From Candidatus Galacturonatibacter soehngenii (GTDB taxonomy: Bacteria; Bacillota; Clostridia; Lachnospirales; Lachnospiraceae): 64,000 nt of DNA. This document shows, piece after piece, positions 1 to 9,417 of this stretch. The stretch lies in contig NZ_WAGX01000008.1 of assembly GCF_008830185.1 (NCBI RefSeq), forward strand, positions 248,001 through 312,000, given 5' to 3'. The notes beneath the pieces were generated by a model. That model saw nothing but the letters and a program-made list of their open reading frames with translations. It was not told where the DNA came from and searched no databases. Both the position numbers and the translations under genes were made by a program. Position 1 is the first letter of the stretch. Each line of letters begins with the position of its first letter.

Positions 1-606
1 GAATACGATCCAAACAGAACAGCTAATATCGCATTAATCCACTATGCAGATGGTGAAAAAGCTTACATCTTAGCACCAGAAGGATTAACAGATGGAATGA
101 AAGTTGTAAGTGGAACTGGAGCAGAAATTAGAGTGGGTAACTGTTTACCGTTATCAGAAATTCCTGTAGGTACACAGATTCATAACATCGAAATGTATCC
201 AGGTAAAGGTGGACAGTTAGTTCGTTCCGCTGGAACAAGCGCTCAGTTAATGGCAAAAGAAGGAAAATATGCCACTCTTAGATTACCATCAGGTGAAATG
301 AGAATGGTACCAATCATTTGTAAAGCTACTATCGGTGTTATTGGAAACGGTGATCATAGTCTTATCAACATCGGTAAAGCAGGACGTAAGCGTCACATGG
401 GTATTAGACCTACTGTTCGTGGTTCTGTAATGAACCCTAATGACCATCCACATGGTGGTGGTGAAGGTAAAACTGGTATTGGTCGTCCAGGCCCAGTTAC
501 TCCTTGGGGTAAACCAGCTCTTGGCTTAAAGACAAGAAAGAAAAAGAAAGCATCTAATAAGTTAATCGTAAGAAGAAGAGACGGTAAAACTTTAAATACA
601 AAATAG
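1..606 (+). CDS. rplB: 50S ribosomal protein L2, C-terminal part (cut by window edge)
   Basis: Frame 1 is open from the first base to the TAG at 604-606, giving 201 residues of an expected ~275, so the N-terminal quarter lies outside the window. L2 binds 23S rRNA beside the peptidyl transferase centre. The glycine- and histidine-rich loop [15 protein letters not shown], which carries the conserved peptidyl-transferase histidine, is intact, followed by the lysine-rich tail [11 protein letters not shown]. It is followed by rpsS in the normal S10 operon order. Identification is secure; only the start is missing. Confidence 0.97.
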   Translation, partial: EYDPNRTANIALIHYADGEKAYILAPEGLTDGMKVVSGTGAEIRVGNCLPLSEIPVGTQIHNIEMYPGKGGQLVRSAGTSAQLMAKEGKYATLRLPSGEMRMVPIICKATIGVIGNGDHSLINIGKAGRKRHMGIRPTVRGSVMNPNDHPHGGGEGKTGIGRPGPVTPWGKPALGLKTRKKKKASNKLIVRRRDGKTLNTK

Positions 607-642
607 TAACCAAAAGTAGAAATCGTAAGGAGGTTAGAACCT

Positions 643-924
643 ATGGCTCGCTCACTTAAAAAAGGACCATTTGCAGATGCAAGTTTACTTAAGAAAGTAG
701 ACTCTATGAACGAAAAAGGCGACAAATCAGTTATTAAAACTTGGTCACGTCGTTCTACTATTTTCCCACAGATGGTTGGACATACAATTGCAGTTCATGA
801 CGGAAGAAAACATGTTCCTGTATATGTTACAGAGGATATGGTTGGACACAAGCTTGGAGAGTTTGTTGCAACCAGAACTTACAGAGGACATGGAAAAGAC
901 GAAAAACGTTCAGGTGTTCGTTAA
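643..924 (+). CDS. rpsS: 30S ribosomal protein S19
   Basis: This is a 93-residue protein of normal length, beginning [10 protein letters not shown], the family hallmark, with the rRNA-binding segment [19 protein letters not shown] near the C-terminus. S19 lies in the head of the 30S subunit and contacts S13. AGGAGG at 629-634 supports the ATG. It sits between rplB and rplV as in all S10 operons. Confidence 0.97.
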   Translation: MARSLKKGPFADASLLKKVDSMNEKGDKSVIKTWSRRSTIFPQMVGHTIAVHDGRKHVPVYVTEDMVGHKLGEFVATRTYRGHGKDEKRSGVR

Positions 925-953
925 ATAAATGTAGTTTGAAAGGAGGTTTCATC

Positions 954-1343
954 ATGGCAAAAGGACATAGATCCCAAATTAAAAGAGAAAGAAATGCGAA
1001 TAATAAAGAAACGAGACCAAAAGCAAAGTTATCATATGCTAGAGTGTCTGTTCAAAAAGCATGTTTCGTTTTAGATGCCATTAGAGGCAAAGATGTGAAG
1101 ACAGCTCTTGGTATTTTAGCTTATAACCCAAGATATGCTTCAAGTATTATAGAAAAATTATTAAAATCAGCAATTGCAAATGCTGAAAATAACAACGGAA
1201 TGAATGTAGATAACCTTTTTATTGAAGAATGTTACGCAGAAAAAGGACCTACAATGAAGAGAATTAGACCAAGAGCACAGGGTAGAGCTTATAGAATCGA
1301 GAAGAGAATTAGCCATATCACAATCGTGCTTAATGAAAGATAA
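954..1343 (+). CDS. rplV: 50S ribosomal protein L22
   Basis: The protein has 129 residues. An upstream in-frame TTG at 936 would add MKGGFI, but that stretch is the Shine-Dalgarno itself (AAGGAGG at 940-946), so the ATG at 954 is the start. L22 lines the nascent-peptide exit tunnel; the tunnel hairpin [16 protein letters not shown] is present, followed by the conserved end RISHITIVL. The gene lies 11 nt before rpsC in the S10 operon. Confidence 0.96.
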   Translation: MAKGHRSQIKRERNANNKETRPKAKLSYARVSVQKACFVLDAIRGKDVKTALGILAYNPRYASSIIEKLLKSAIANAENNNGMNVDNLFIEECYAEKGPTMKRIRPRAQGRAYRIEKRISHITIVLNER

Positions 1344-1354
1344 GGAGGGAAAGA

Positions 1355-2011
1355 ATGGGACAGAAAGTTAATCCTCATGGCTTAAGAGTCGGTGTTATTA
1401 AGGATTGGGACTCAAAATGGTATGCTGAAGCTGATTTTGCAGATTACTTAGTAGAAGACTACAAGATCAGAAAATACCTTAAGAATAAATTATACAGCTC
1501 TGGTGTTTCTAAGATTGAAATCGAAAGAGCATCAGACAGAGTAAAAGTTATCATTTTCACTGCTAAACCAGGTGTTGTAATTGGTAAAGGCGGAGTTGAA
1601 ATTGATAAGATTAAAGCAGAAGTTCAAAAATTCACTTCTAAGAAATTAGTAGTAGATATCAAAGAAGTAAAAAGACCAGACAAAGATGCTCAGTTAGTAG
1701 CTGAAAATATCGCATTACAGTTGGAAAACCGTGTTTCTTTTAGAAGAGCAATGAAATCTTCTATGACAAGAACCATGAAAGCAGGAGTAAAAGGTATTAA
1801 AACAGCTGTTTCAGGACGTCTTGGCGGTGCTGATATGGCTCGTACAGAGTTCTACAGTGAAGGAACAATTCCTTTGCAGACATTAAGAGCAGATATTGAA
1901 TATGGTTTCGCAGAAGCAGATACAACTTACGGTAAATTAGGCGTAAAAGTATGGATCTACAAAGGCGAAGTACTTCCAACTAAAGGAAATAAGGAAGGGA
2001 GCGATAAATAA
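1355..2011 (+). CDS. rpsC: 30S ribosomal protein S3
   Basis: This 218-residue protein starts [15 protein letters not shown], as expected. The KH RNA-binding domain shows its GXXG loop in [10 protein letters not shown] at about residues 71-80. The C-terminal half has the mRNA-entry motif [14 protein letters not shown]3 forms the mRNA entry site with S4 and S5. Its TAA shares one base with the ATG of rplP (stop 2009-2011, start 2011), suggesting translational coupling. Confidence 0.97.
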   Translation: MGQKVNPHGLRVGVIKDWDSKWYAEADFADYLVEDYKIRKYLKNKLYSSGVSKIEIERASDRVKVIIFTAKPGVVIGKGGVEIDKIKAEVQKFTSKKLVVDIKEVKRPDKDAQLVAENIALQLENRVSFRRAMKSSMTRTMKAGVKGIKTAVSGRLGGADMARTEFYSEGTIPLQTLRADIEYGFAEADTTYGKLGVKVWIYKGEVLPTKGNKEGSDK

Positions 2012-2448
2012 TGTTAATGCCAAAAAGAGTAAAGCGTCGTAAACAATTTCGTGGAAGCATGAAAGGTAAAGCATTAAGAGGTAATATGATTACCAATGGT
2101 GAATACGGTATTGTCGCTTTAGAACCATGTTGGATTAGATCTAATCAGATTGAAGCAGCGCGTATTGCTATGACTCGTTATATCAAACGTGGTGGTAAAG
2201 TTTGGATTAAGATTTTCCCAGATAAACCAGTAACTACAAAACCAGCTGAAACACGTATGGGTTCTGGTAAGGGCTCATTAGAATACTGGGTAGCAGTTGT
2301 TAAGCCAGGTCGTGTAATGTTTGAAATCTCAGGTGTAGCAGAAGAAGTTGCTAGAGAAGCATTACGTCTTGCAGTTCACAAGTTACCATGTAGATGTAAA
2401 GTAGTTTCTCGCGCAGACTTAGAAGGCGGTGATAACAGTGAAAATTAA
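2011..2448 (+). CDS. rplP: 50S ribosomal protein L16
   Basis: The 145-residue protein begins [15 protein letters not shown] and contains the conserved run [21 protein letters not shown] and [19 protein letters not shown]16 binds the tRNA elbow near the A site. It overlaps rpsC by one base, and the rpmC start codon lies inside its 3' end. The C-terminal tail is a few residues longer than the common ~137 residues. Confidence 0.97.
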   Translation: MLMPKRVKRRKQFRGSMKGKALRGNMITNGEYGIVALEPCWIRSNQIEAARIAMTRYIKRGGKVWIKIFPDKPVTTKPAETRMGSGKGSLEYWVAVVKPGRVMFEISGVAEEVAREALRLAVHKLPCRCKVVSRADLEGGDNSEN

Positions 2449-2638
2449 TAAGTATGTAGAAGATTTAAAAGCAAAATCAGCTGCAGAATTAAATGATGAA
2501 TTAGTAGCTGCTAAAAAGGAACTTTTCAATTTAAGATTCCAGAACGCAACCAATCAGTTAGATAATACAAGCAGAATCAAAGAAGTTAGAAAGAATATTG
2601 CAAGAATTCAGACTATTATTACTGAAATGTCTAAATAA
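2438..2638 (+). CDS. rpmC: 50S ribosomal protein L29
   Basis: This is a 66-residue helical-hairpin protein ([19 protein letters not shown]), located at the tunnel exit where targeting factors dock. The GTG at 2438 is preferred over the in-frame GTG at 2429, because the Shine-Dalgarno-like AAGGCGG at 2423-2429 is correctly spaced only for 2438. It overlaps the end of rplP by 11 nt, another sign of coupling. Confidence 0.94.
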   Translation: MKINKYVEDLKAKSAAELNDELVAAKKELFNLRFQNATNQLDNTSRIKEVRKNIARIQTIITEMSK

Positions 2639-2678
2639 ATCACTGATTGATGAATCTTAACGAAAGGAGATTATTGTT

Positions 2679-2933
2679 GTGGAAAGAAATTTAAGAAAAA
2701 CGCGCATCGGAAAAGTTGTTAGCGATAAAATGGATAAAACAATTGTTGTAGCTGTTGAAGATCATGTTAAGCATCCTTTATATAAGAAGATTATTAAAAG
2801 AACATATAAATTAAAAGCTCATGACGAAGAAAATGCATGCAACATTGGTGATACAGTTAAAGTTATGGAGACAAGACCATTGTCAAAAGATAAGAGATGG
2901 AGACTTGTAGAGATCGTTGAAAAAGCAAAATAA
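2679..2933 (+). CDS. rpsQ: 30S ribosomal protein S17
   Basis: An 84-residue OB-fold protein starting with GTG ([21 protein letters not shown]). S17 is a primary 16S rRNA binder needed early in 30S assembly. The motif [20 protein letters not shown] and the end [19 protein letters not shown] are canonical. AAAGGAG at 2663-2669 precedes it at a slightly long but acceptable spacing. Confidence 0.96.
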   Translation: MERNLRKTRIGKVVSDKMDKTIVVAVEDHVKHPLYKKIIKRTYKLKAHDEENACNIGDTVKVMETRPLSKDKRWRLVEIVEKAK

Positions 2934-2966
2934 TTTTTGCAATATATTTTGAAGGAGGTAACCTAG

Positions 2967-3335
2967 ATGATACAACAAGAGAGTAGACTTAGAGTCGCTG
3001 ATAATACAGGTGCAAAAGAATTGCTTTGTATTAGAGTGTTAGGTGGTTCTACTAGAAGATATGCTGCTATCGGCGATGTCATCGTTGCCAGCGTTAAAGA
3101 TGCAACACCAGGAGGTGTTGTAAAAAAAGGTGACGTTGTGAAAGCTGTAGTTGTACGTTCAGTAAAAGGCGCTCGTCGTAAGGACGGTTCTTATATAAAA
3201 TTCGATGAAAATGCTGCTGTAATTATTAAAGATGACAAAAACCCAAGAGGAACCCGTATTTTTGGACCAGTAGCAAGAGAGTTAAGAGAAAAACAATTTA
3301 TGAAAATTGTTTCATTAGCTCCTGAAGTATTATAA
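2967..3335 (+). CDS. rplN: 50S ribosomal protein L14
   Basis: The protein has the standard 122 residues, starting [18 protein letters not shown], with the family segment [17 protein letters not shown] and the end [13 protein letters not shown]14 forms an inter-subunit bridge and is the docking site of the silencing factor RsfS. It is preceded by GAAGGAGGT at 2951-2959. It opens the spc section of the cluster. Confidence 0.97.
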   Translation: MIQQESRLRVADNTGAKELLCIRVLGGSTRRYAAIGDVIVASVKDATPGGVVKKGDVVKAVVVRSVKGARRKDGSYIKFDENAAVIIKDDKNPRGTRIFGPVARELREKQFMKIVSLAPEVL

Positions 3336-3347
3336 GGAGGTGCCAAG

Positions 3348-3659
3348 ATGTCAACTATGAAAATCAAAAAAGGTGATACGGTTAAAGTAATCACTGGTAA
3401 AGATAAAGATAAAGAAGGTAAAGTACTTTCTGTTGATTTAAAAAACAACAAAGCGATTGTTGAAGGAATCAACAAAGTTACAAAACATTCAAAACCAAGC
3501 GCTGCAAATCAGGCTGGCGGAATTATTGAAAAAGAAGCTCCTATTGATCTTTCTAATGTGATGTACGTTCATAAAGGAAAGGCTACAAGAATCGGTTTTA
3601 AAGTGGAAGGCGATAAAAAAGTTCGTGTAGCAAAATCAACTGGCGAAGCTATCGACTAA
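3348..3659 (+). CDS. rplX: 50S ribosomal protein L24
   Basis: A 103-residue KOW-domain protein: [23 protein letters not shown] near the N-terminus is the KOW motif and binds 23S rRNA domain I to start 50S assembly. The final 30 residues ([21 protein letters not shown]) match the bacterial L24 tail. It follows rplN by 12 nt with AAGGAGG in the gap. Confidence 0.96.
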   Translation: MSTMKIKKGDTVKVITGKDKDKEGKVLSVDLKNNKAIVEGINKVTKHSKPSAANQAGGIIEKEAPIDLSNVMYVHKGKATRIGFKVEGDKKVRVAKSTGEAID

Positions 3660-3683
3660 TAGTAAGAGAGGAGGTTGCAAACG

Positions 3684-4223
3684 TTGAGTAGACTTAAAGA
3701 AGAATATAAAAATGAAATAGTAGAAGCTATGACTAAAAAGTTTGGTTATAAGAATGTAATGCAGGTACCTAAGATTGAAAAAATTGTTATTAACATGGGT
3801 GTTGGCGAAGCAAAAGATAACGCAAAGCTTTTAGACGCAGCAGTAAAAGATCTAGAAATTATTACTGGACAGAAGGTAGTTCTTACAAGAGCAAAGAAGT
3901 CAGTGGCTAACTTCAAAATCAGAGAAGGTATGCCTATCGGATGTAAGGTAACATTAAGAGGCGAGAAAATGTATGAATTCCTTGATCGTCTTGTGAATTT
4001 AGCACTACCTCGTGTACGTGACTTTAGAGGTGTTAATCCAAACGCATTTGATGGCAGAGGTAACTACTCACTAGGAATTAAAGAACAGCTAATTTTCCCT
4101 GAAATTGAATATGACAAAGTTGACAAAGTTAGAGGTATGGACGTAATTTTCGTTACTACAGCTAACACAGATGAAGAAGCTCGTGAATTATTGACATTAT
4201 TCAATATGCCGTTTACAAAATAG
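3684..4223 (+). CDS. rplE: 50S ribosomal protein L5
   Basis: The protein has 179 residues. The start is a TTG at 3684 ([12 protein letters not shown]), 9 nt after AGGAGG at 3669-3674; an in-frame TTG at 3675 would abut the ribosome site directly and is rejected. L5 binds 5S rRNA and contacts the P-site tRNA. The 5S contact region [15 protein letters not shown] and the end [13 protein letters not shown] are canonical. Confidence 0.96.
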   Translation: MSRLKEEYKNEIVEAMTKKFGYKNVMQVPKIEKIVINMGVGEAKDNAKLLDAAVKDLEIITGQKVVLTRAKKSVANFKIREGMPIGCKVTLRGEKMYEFLDRLVNLALPRVRDFRGVNPNAFDGRGNYSLGIKEQLIFPEIEYDKVDKVRGMDVIFVTTANTDEEARELLTLFNMPFTK

Positions 4224-4239
4224 ATAGGAGGGAAACTTC

Positions 4240-4425
4240 ATGGCTAAGACTTCAATGAAGGTGAAACAGCAACGTAAGCAAAAATTCTCAACTAGAGAAT
4301 ATAGCCGTTGTAGAATATGTGGTCGTCCACATGCATATTTAAGAAAATACGGAATCTGCAGAATTTGCTTCCGTGAATTAGCATATAAAGGACAAATACC
4401 AGGCGTTAAAAAAGCAAGCTGGTAA
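4240..4425 (+). CDS. rpsN: 30S ribosomal protein S14, zinc-binding type
   Basis: This 61-residue short S14 has two CxxC pairs (CRICGRPH and CRICFRE) that hold one zinc ion, the 'C+' form typical of Firmicutes. Many relatives also carry a longer zinc-free paralogue used under zinc starvation; none is in this window. It follows rplE by 16 nt with AGGAGGG, in the normal spc order. Confidence 0.97.
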   Translation: MAKTSMKVKQQRKQKFSTREYSRCRICGRPHAYLRKYGICRICFRELAYKGQIPGVKKASW

Positions 4426-4449
4426 AAAACGGAAGGAGGCAACCTTAAA

Positions 4450-4851
4450 ATGACTATGAGTGATCCAATCGCAGATATGCTTACGAGAATCCGTAATGCA
4501 AATACTGCTAAACATGATACAGTAGATATTCCTGCTTCAAAAATGAAATTAGCTATTGCTGAAATTCTTTTTAATGAAGGATATATCAAAAAGTTTGAAA
4601 TCGTTGAAGATGGAAACTTTAAAACAATCCGTGTTACATTAAAATACGGTAAAGATAAAAACGAAAAAATTATCACAGGACTTAAAAGAATCTCAAAACC
4701 AGGTCTTCGTGTATACGCAAATAAGGAAGAACTTCCAAAAGTTCTTGGCGGTCTTGGAATTGCAATTATCTCTACAAACCAAGGTGTTGTAACAGATAAA
4801 GCAGCAAGACAGTTAAACGTTGGTGGAGAAGTATTAGCGTTTGTTTGGTAG
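4450..4851 (+). CDS. rpsH: 30S ribosomal protein S8
   Basis: A 133-residue protein starting [18 protein letters not shown], with the rRNA-binding C-terminal motif [27 protein letters not shown]8 binds helix 21 of 16S rRNA and in E. coli is the spc operon translational repressor. AAGGAGG at 4433-4439 supports the first ATG. The stop is directly followed by an unusual 294-nt spacer carrying a dispersed repeat. Confidence 0.97.
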   Translation: MTMSDPIADMLTRIRNANTAKHDTVDIPASKMKLAIAEILFNEGYIKKFEIVEDGNFKTIRVTLKYGKDKNEKIITGLKRISKPGLRVYANKEELPKVLGGLGIAIISTNQGVVTDKAARQLNVGGEVLAFVW

Positions 4852-4854
4852 GCA

Positions 4855-4985
4855 TTGAGCACTTAGCGAGCTCAAGTCTTTAGACGTAGAGCGAGGTTAG
4901 TGCGAAAGCCGTTCCCGAGACTTAGGCTGTGGCGAGCTAAAAGCGAAGCCAGAGCATTAGCCGAGCGGAACTGTGAATACAGCCA
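4855..4985 (+). repeat. Dispersed intergenic repeat, copy A (rpsH-rplF spacer)
   Basis: The spacer of 294 nt between rpsH and rplF has no convincing gene. Its first ~130 nt align with the rpsM-rpsK spacer at 11800-11896: both begin TGAGCACTTA, then (A/G)CGA, CAAG, CGTAG, TAGT(A/G)CGAA, and later a GCGAAGC/GAAGCAAAGC-like stretch ending GGAAC. The rest of the spacer shows small stem-loops, for example TGTGAA/TTCACA at about 5003-5018 and GGAGT/ACTCC at about 5025-5055. The nature of the element is unknown. Confidence 0.6.
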
Positions 4986-5145
4986 CAGTCAAGAGAACCC
5001 AACTGTGAATTATTTTCACAACATGGAGTTCACATCTAAGCAAAATTGTACTCCTCTCAATCTAGAGCGGTATACATTAAGCATTGACAATAATATTAAA
5101 CAATTAAAACCCATTAATTCAATTCAGAATACAGGAGGTACGGGC

Positions 5146-5685
5146 ATGTCACGTATAGGAAGAATGCCAATCGCGGTACCAGCAGGCGTTACTGTTGATA
5201 TTGCAGAAAATAATAAAGTGACTGTAAAAGGTCCAAAGGGAACACTTGAAAGAGTATTACCAGTAGAAATGGATATCAAATTAGAAGGTAGTGAAGTAAT
5301 TGTTACCAGACCAAGTGATTTAAAGAAAATGAAATCCTTACATGGTTTAACAAGAACACTTATCTCTAATATGGTTATCGGTGTAACAGATGGTTACGCA
5401 AAAGTTCTTGAAATCAATGGTGTTGGTTATAAAGTTGCGAAAGCAGGTAAAAAATTAACTTTATCTTTAGGATATTCACATCCAGTAGAGATGGAAGATC
5501 CAGAAGGATTAGAGTCAGTTGTTGAAGGAAATAAGATTACAATTAAAGGTATCGACAAAGAAAAAGTTGGCCAATACGCAGCTGAAATCAGAGATAAGAG
5601 AAGACCTGAGCCTTACAAAGGAAAAGGTATTAAATATGCTGATGAAGTTATTAGACGTAAAGTTGGTAAGACTGGTAAGAAATAA
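5146..5685 (+). CDS. rplF: 50S ribosomal protein L6
   Basis: The protein has 179 residues, starting [15 protein letters not shown]. The frame stays open upstream to a GTG at 4900, but those residues come from the dispersed repeat and match nothing in L6. The real ATG at 5146 has AGGAGG 7 nt ahead. L6 sits near the factor-binding centre; the C-terminal signature [16 protein letters not shown] is present. Confidence 0.97.
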   Translation: MSRIGRMPIAVPAGVTVDIAENNKVTVKGPKGTLERVLPVEMDIKLEGSEVIVTRPSDLKKMKSLHGLTRTLISNMVIGVTDGYAKVLEINGVGYKVAKAGKKLTLSLGYSHPVEMEDPEGLESVVEGNKITIKGIDKEKVGQYAAEIRDKRRPEPYKGKGIKYADEVIRRKVGKTGKK

Positions 5686-5702
5686 TTAAGGAGTGTGAAA
5701 AA

Positions 5703-6071
5703 ATGGTTAACAAAAAATCAAAAACGGAAATCCGTGAGAAAAAGCATAGAAGATTGCGTAATCGTTTCAGTGGAACCACCGAAAGACCACGTTTAGCTGT
5801 GTTTAGAAGTAATAATCATATGTATGCTCAAATTATTGACGATACAGTTGGCAATACTCTTGTTTCAGCATCTACAGTTCAAAAAGATGTAAAGGCTGAA
5901 TTAGAGAAGACTAATAACGTTGATGCAGCAGCATACTTAGGTACGGTTATTGCAAAAAAGGCATTAGATAAAGGTATTACAACTGTTGTCTTTGATAGAG
6001 GCGGCTTCATATACCACGGAAAAGTTAAAGCATTAGCAGAAGCAGCTAGAGAAGCTGGACTAAAATTCTAA
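5703..6071 (+). CDS. rplR: 50S ribosomal protein L18
   Basis: A 122-residue 5S rRNA-binding protein with the basic N-terminus [20 protein letters not shown], the motif [20 protein letters not shown] and the end [16 protein letters not shown]. With L5 it holds 5S rRNA in the central protuberance. The gene is 17 nt behind rplF, with GGAG upstream. Confidence 0.97.
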   Translation: MVNKKSKTEIREKKHRRLRNRFSGTTERPRLAVFRSNNHMYAQIIDDTVGNTLVSASTVQKDVKAELEKTNNVDAAAYLGTVIAKKALDKGITTVVFDRGGFIYHGKVKALAEAAREAGLKF

Positions 6072-6086
6072 GAAGGAGGAGAACAC

Positions 6087-6596
6087 ATGAAACGTACAAT
6101 CATTGATGCTAGTCAATTAGAATTAGAAGAAAAAGTAGTATCAATCAAACGTGTTACTAAAGTTGTAAAAGGTGGACGTAACTTTCGTTTTACAGCATTA
6201 GTAGTAGTTGGTGACGGTAAAGGACACGTTGGTGCTGGACTTGGAAAAGCAACAGAAATTCCTGAAGCGATTCGTAAAGGAAAAGAAGATGCAGCGAAAA
6301 AGTTGATCAACGTAACTTTAGATGATAACAACAGTATTTCACATGATTTTATCGGAAAATTTGGTAGTGCTGAGGTACTATTAAAGAGAGCACCAGAAGG
6401 TACAGGTGTTATCGCTGGTGGTCCAGCGCGTAGCGTTCTTGAATTAGCAGGAATCAAAAATATCCGTACAAAATCATTAGGATCCAATAATAAGCAAAAC
6501 GTTGTTCTTGCTACAATTGAAGGATTAAGCAAATTAAAAACTCCAGAAGAGGTAGCTAAACTTCGCGGAAAAACTGTTGAAGAGATTCTAGGCTAA
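6087..6596 (+). CDS. rpsE: 30S ribosomal protein S5
   Basis: A 169-residue protein with the double-stranded RNA-binding N-terminal domain ([20 protein letters not shown]) and the C-terminal domain containing [18 protein letters not shown]5 is part of the mRNA entry site and of the decoding fidelity region, where spectinomycin-resistance changes map. AAGGAGGAG precedes the ATG. It is placed normally between rplR and rpmD. Confidence 0.97.
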   Translation: MKRTIIDASQLELEEKVVSIKRVTKVVKGGRNFRFTALVVVGDGKGHVGAGLGKATEIPEAIRKGKEDAAKKLINVTLDDNNSISHDFIGKFGSAEVLLKRAPEGTGVIAGGPARSVLELAGIKNIRTKSLGSNNKQNVVLATIEGLSKLKTPEEVAKLRGKTVEEILG

Positions 6597-6610
6597 GGAG
6601 GGTATTTAAA

Positions 6611-6793
6611 ATGGCTGATAAATTAAAAATAACTTTAGTAAAGTCTACAATCGGTGCAATTCCTAAGCAGAGAGCTACTGTTGAAGCATTGGGTCTTAAA
6701 AAACTTAACAAGACTGTTGAGTTACCAGACAATGGTGCAACAAGAGGTATGATACAACGCGTTAGACATTTAGTTAAAGTTGAAGAGATATAA
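6611..6793 (+). CDS. rpmD: 50S ribosomal protein L30
   Basis: A 60-residue protein ([27 protein letters not shown]), the usual bacterial length. L30 is a late, non-essential large-subunit protein in many bacteria. It lies between rpsE and rplO, 14 nt after the rpsE stop, with AAGGAGGG in that gap. Confidence 0.96.
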   Translation: MADKLKITLVKSTIGAIPKQRATVEALGLKKLNKTVELPDNGATRGMIQRVRHLVKVEEI

Positions 6794-6816
6794 TTATTAG
6801 AGAAGGAGGTGTCAGG

Positions 6817-7257
6817 ATGGATTTATCAAATTTAAAACCAGCAGATGGTTCAAAACATAATGATAATTTCAGAAGAGGTCGTGGACACGGTTCAGGAAAT
6901 GGAAAGACCGCTGGTAAGGGTCATAAAGGACAAAAGGCTCGTTCAGGCGGTACAAGACCAGGTTTTGAAGGTGGCCAGATGCCTTTATACAGAAGAATTC
7001 CTAAAAGAGGATTTACTAACCGCAATACCAAAGAAATTATTGGTATCAACATTAGTGCTCTTGAAGTATTCGACAATGATACAGTAGTTTCAGTTGAAAC
7101 TTTACTTGAACAAGGAATCGTTAAGAATCCTAGAGATGGTGTTAAGATTCTTGGAAACGGAGAATTAACTAAGAAGCTTACTGTTCAGGCTAATGCATTT
7201 AGTGCAAGTGCTGTAGAAAAAATTGAAGCTCTTGGTGGAAAAACTGAGGTGATCTAA
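6817..7257 (+). CDS. rplO: 50S ribosomal protein L15
   Basis: A 146-residue protein with the long glycine- and arginine-rich N-terminal extension that threads into 23S rRNA ([20 protein letters not shown], then [18 protein letters not shown]). The globular C-terminus binds rRNA at the base of the central protuberance. The gene is followed after only two bases by secY, which suggests coupled translation. Confidence 0.97.
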   Translation: MDLSNLKPADGSKHNDNFRRGRGHGSGNGKTAGKGHKGQKARSGGTRPGFEGGQMPLYRRIPKRGFTNRNTKEIIGINISALEVFDNDTVVSVETLLEQGIVKNPRDGVKILGNGELTKKLTVQANAFSASAVEKIEALGGKTEVI

Positions 7258-7259
7258 TA

Positions 7260-8576
7260 ATGCTTGCAACACTCCAAAACGCATTTAAAATTAAAGATAT
7301 AAGAAATAGAATTATATATACGTTTTTAATGTTAGTTGTAGTAAGAATAGGTTCACAGCTTCCTATTCCTGGAGTAGACAGGACTTATTTTGCAAACTGG
7401 TTTGCAAGTCAATCCGGTGACGCATTCAATTTCTTTGATGCCGTTACCGGAGGATCATTTTTGCAAATGTCAGTATTTGCATTAAATATTACACCTTACA
7501 TTACGTCCTCTATTATTGTGCAGTTATTGACAATTGCAATTCCAAAGTTAGAGGAAATGCAAAAAGATGGAGAAGACGGAAGAAAGAAAATACAAAAAAT
7601 CACTCGTTTTGTAACTGTCGGATTGGCATTACTGGAATCAGCTGCAATGGCAATTGGATTTGGTAGACAAGGTTTGTTAGAAACATTTGATTTTATCAAT
7701 GTTGTTATGGTTATCGTAACTTTGACAGCTGGATCTGCTTTCCTTATGTGGGTAGGTGAGAGAATCACTGAAAAGGGTGTAGGAAATGGTATTTCCATAG
7801 TACTTTTAATCAATATCATTTCACGTATTCCTACTGATTTCATTTCTTTATATGAACAATTCGTGGCTTCTAAGAGTGTTGCGAAAGGTGCTTTGGCAAT
7901 GTTAATCATTGTCGCTATTATATTAGCTACTGTAGTTTTTGTTATTTTCTTACAGGGTGGACAAAGAAAGATTCCTGTTCAATATGCAAAGAAAATGCAA
8001 GGAAGAAAAATGGTTGGTGGACAATCTACCCATATTCCTTTAAAGGTGAATACGGCTGGTGTTATTCCAATTATTTTTGCGTCTTCATTGATGCAGTTTC
8101 CAGTAGTAATTGCTTCATTAATTGGAAAAAGTCAAGGTACTGGAGTTGGCGCTGAGATTTTAAAAGGATTGACTACTTCAAATTGGTGCAATCCAAAGCA
8201 ACCAGTTTATAGTATCGGACTGTTAGTATATATCGTTTTAGTAATATTTTTTGCATATTTTTATACATCGATTACATTTAATCCGATGGAAGTAGCAAAT
8301 AATATGAAAAAGCAGGGTGGTTTTATCCCAGGTATTCGTCCTGGTAAGCCGACCACTGATTACTTAAATAAGATTTTAAATTATGTCATATTTATTGGAG
8401 CGGTAGGACTTATTATCGTTGCCGTTATACCGATTTTCTTTTCAGGTGTATTCGGAGCTTCAGTTTCATTTGGTGGGACATCACTTATCATTATGGTTGG
8501 TGTTATCCTAGAAACCTTGAAACAAATAGAATCTAAAATGATTGTGCGCAATTATAAAGGGTTTTTAAATGACTAA
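7260..8576 (+). CDS. secY: Protein translocase subunit SecY
   Basis: A 438-residue membrane protein that forms the SecYEG protein-conducting channel. About ten hydrophobic segments are visible; the N-terminal motif RIGSQLPIPGVD, the plug region GGSFLQMSVFALNITPYI, the cytosolic loop KRIP-like GGQRKIPVQYAKKMQGR and the GIRPGKPT loop are canonical. It starts ATG at 7260 right after the rplO stop and ends the dense spc block; a 192-nt AT-rich spacer follows before adk. Confidence 0.97.
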   Translation: MLATLQNAFKIKDIRNRIIYTFLMLVVVRIGSQLPIPGVDRTYFANWFASQSGDAFNFFDAVTGGSFLQMSVFALNITPYITSSIIVQLLTIAIPKLEEMQKDGEDGRKKIQKITRFVTVGLALLESAAMAIGFGRQGLLETFDFINVVMVIVTLTAGSAFLMWVGERITEKGVGNGISIVLLINIISRIPTDFISLYEQFVASKSVAKGALAMLIIVAIILATVVFVIFLQGGQRKIPVQYAKKMQGRKMVGGQSTHIPLKVNTAGVIPIIFASSLMQFPVVIASLIGKSQGTGVGAEILKGLTTSNWCNPKQPVYSIGLLVYIVLVIFFAYFYTSITFNPMEVANNMKKQGGFIPGIRPGKPTTDYLNKILNYVIFIGAVGLIIVAVIPIFFSGVFGASVSFGGTSLIIMVGVILETLKQIESKMIVRNYKGFLND

Positions 8577-8606
8577 TTTCTAGAAATAATCTTTCTGGAT
8601 AACTTA

Positions 8607-8642
8607 AATAGTGTTCTGCAGTTTATACTGTAGTGCACTATT
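8607..8642 (+). other. Long stem-loop after secY
   Basis: Outer arms AATAGTG (8607-8613) and CACTATT (8636-8642) pair perfectly, and inner arms CTGCAG and CTGTAG pair with one G-U, around the loop TTTATA. No T-run follows directly, so it looks more like an RNA processing or stability element between secY and adk than an intrinsic terminator. Confidence 0.55.
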
Positions 8643-8720
8643 GTAATATATATAAAGTAATAATATAATTATATTATCAATATATTAGAACATATCCATT
8701 TAAGCAATTTTCTATAGTAT

Positions 8721-8747
8721 AAATTATCCATTTAATGGTAATAATTT
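8721..8747 (+). other. Stem-loop in the adk leader, with a 10-bp direct repeat
   Basis: AAATTAT-CCAT (8721-8731) pairs with ATGG-TA-ATAATTT (8735-8747) around TTA, leaving a two-base bulge. The hairpin ends 8 nt before the adk ribosome site GGAGG at 8756. The decamer ATCCATTTAA occurs at 8694 and again at 8726, exactly 32 bp apart. It is possibly a regulatory leader for adk. Confidence 0.45.
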
Positions 8748-8768
8748 AAGTGATTGGAGGAAATGTCA

Positions 8769-9413
8769 GTGAAAATAATTATGCTTGGTGCTCCGGGGGC
8801 AGGCAAAGGTACACAAGCCAAAAAGATAGCAGATAAATATCATATACCACACATCTCAACGGGAGATATTTTTCGAGCAAACATTAAAAATGAAACAGAG
8901 TTAGGTAAAAAGGCAAAAACGTACATGGATCAGGGGCTTTTAGTTCCGGATGAATTAACAGTAAATTTAGTAATTGACAGATTTAAGAATCCAGACTGTG
9001 CAGATGGATATGTATTGGATGGTTTTCCAAGAACAATTCCTCAGGCTGAAAGTTTAGATGCTGCATTAGCAGAACTTGGTGAAAAAATTGATTATGCTAT
9101 AAATGTGGATGTTCCAGACGATAATATTATTAATAGAATGTCGGGGCGTAGAGCATGTTTATCATGTGGAGCCACATATCATATTGTACATATACCGACG
9201 AAAGAGGAAGGAATATGTGATCGATGTGGCCATGAGCTAATACTAAGAGATGACGATAAGCCAGAAACAGTGAATAAGAGGCTTAGTGTTTATCATGAGC
9301 AAACACAACCGTTGATTAATTATTATACTGCTAAAAAAATACTAGTTGATGTAGATGGTACGAAAGATATGGCGGATGTATTTGACGCTATAGTAAAAAT
9401 TTTAGGAGCATAA
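8769..9413 (+). CDS. adk: Adenylate kinase
   Basis: A 214-residue enzyme interconverting ATP + AMP and 2 ADP. The GTG at 8769 gives [16 protein letters not shown] with GGAGG (8756-8760) at 8 nt; the nearer ATG at 8763 and the TTG at 8754 are too close to that site. The P-loop GAPGAGKGT, the AMP-binding DGFPRT and the lid are visible. The lid carries four cysteines (CLSC and CDRC), so it is the zinc-binding Gram-positive type. It follows secY and precedes map, as in many Firmicutes. Confidence 0.96.
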   Translation: MKIIMLGAPGAGKGTQAKKIADKYHIPHISTGDIFRANIKNETELGKKAKTYMDQGLLVPDELTVNLVIDRFKNPDCADGYVLDGFPRTIPQAESLDAALAELGEKIDYAINVDVPDDNIINRMSGRRACLSCGATYHIVHIPTKEEGICDRCGHELILRDDDKPETVNKRLSVYHEQTQPLINYYTAKKILVDVDGTKDMADVFDAIVKILGA

Positions 9414-9417
9414 ATTT

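Noticed and set aside
4197-4862. A 221-codon antisense frame under rpsN and rpsH
   Set aside because: It is a shadow of two certain ribosomal genes, with no ribosome site.
4900-5145. In-frame 82-codon N-terminal extension of L6
   Set aside because: It is read from the dispersed repeat, matches nothing in L6, and a good ribosome site precedes the canonical ATG at 5146.
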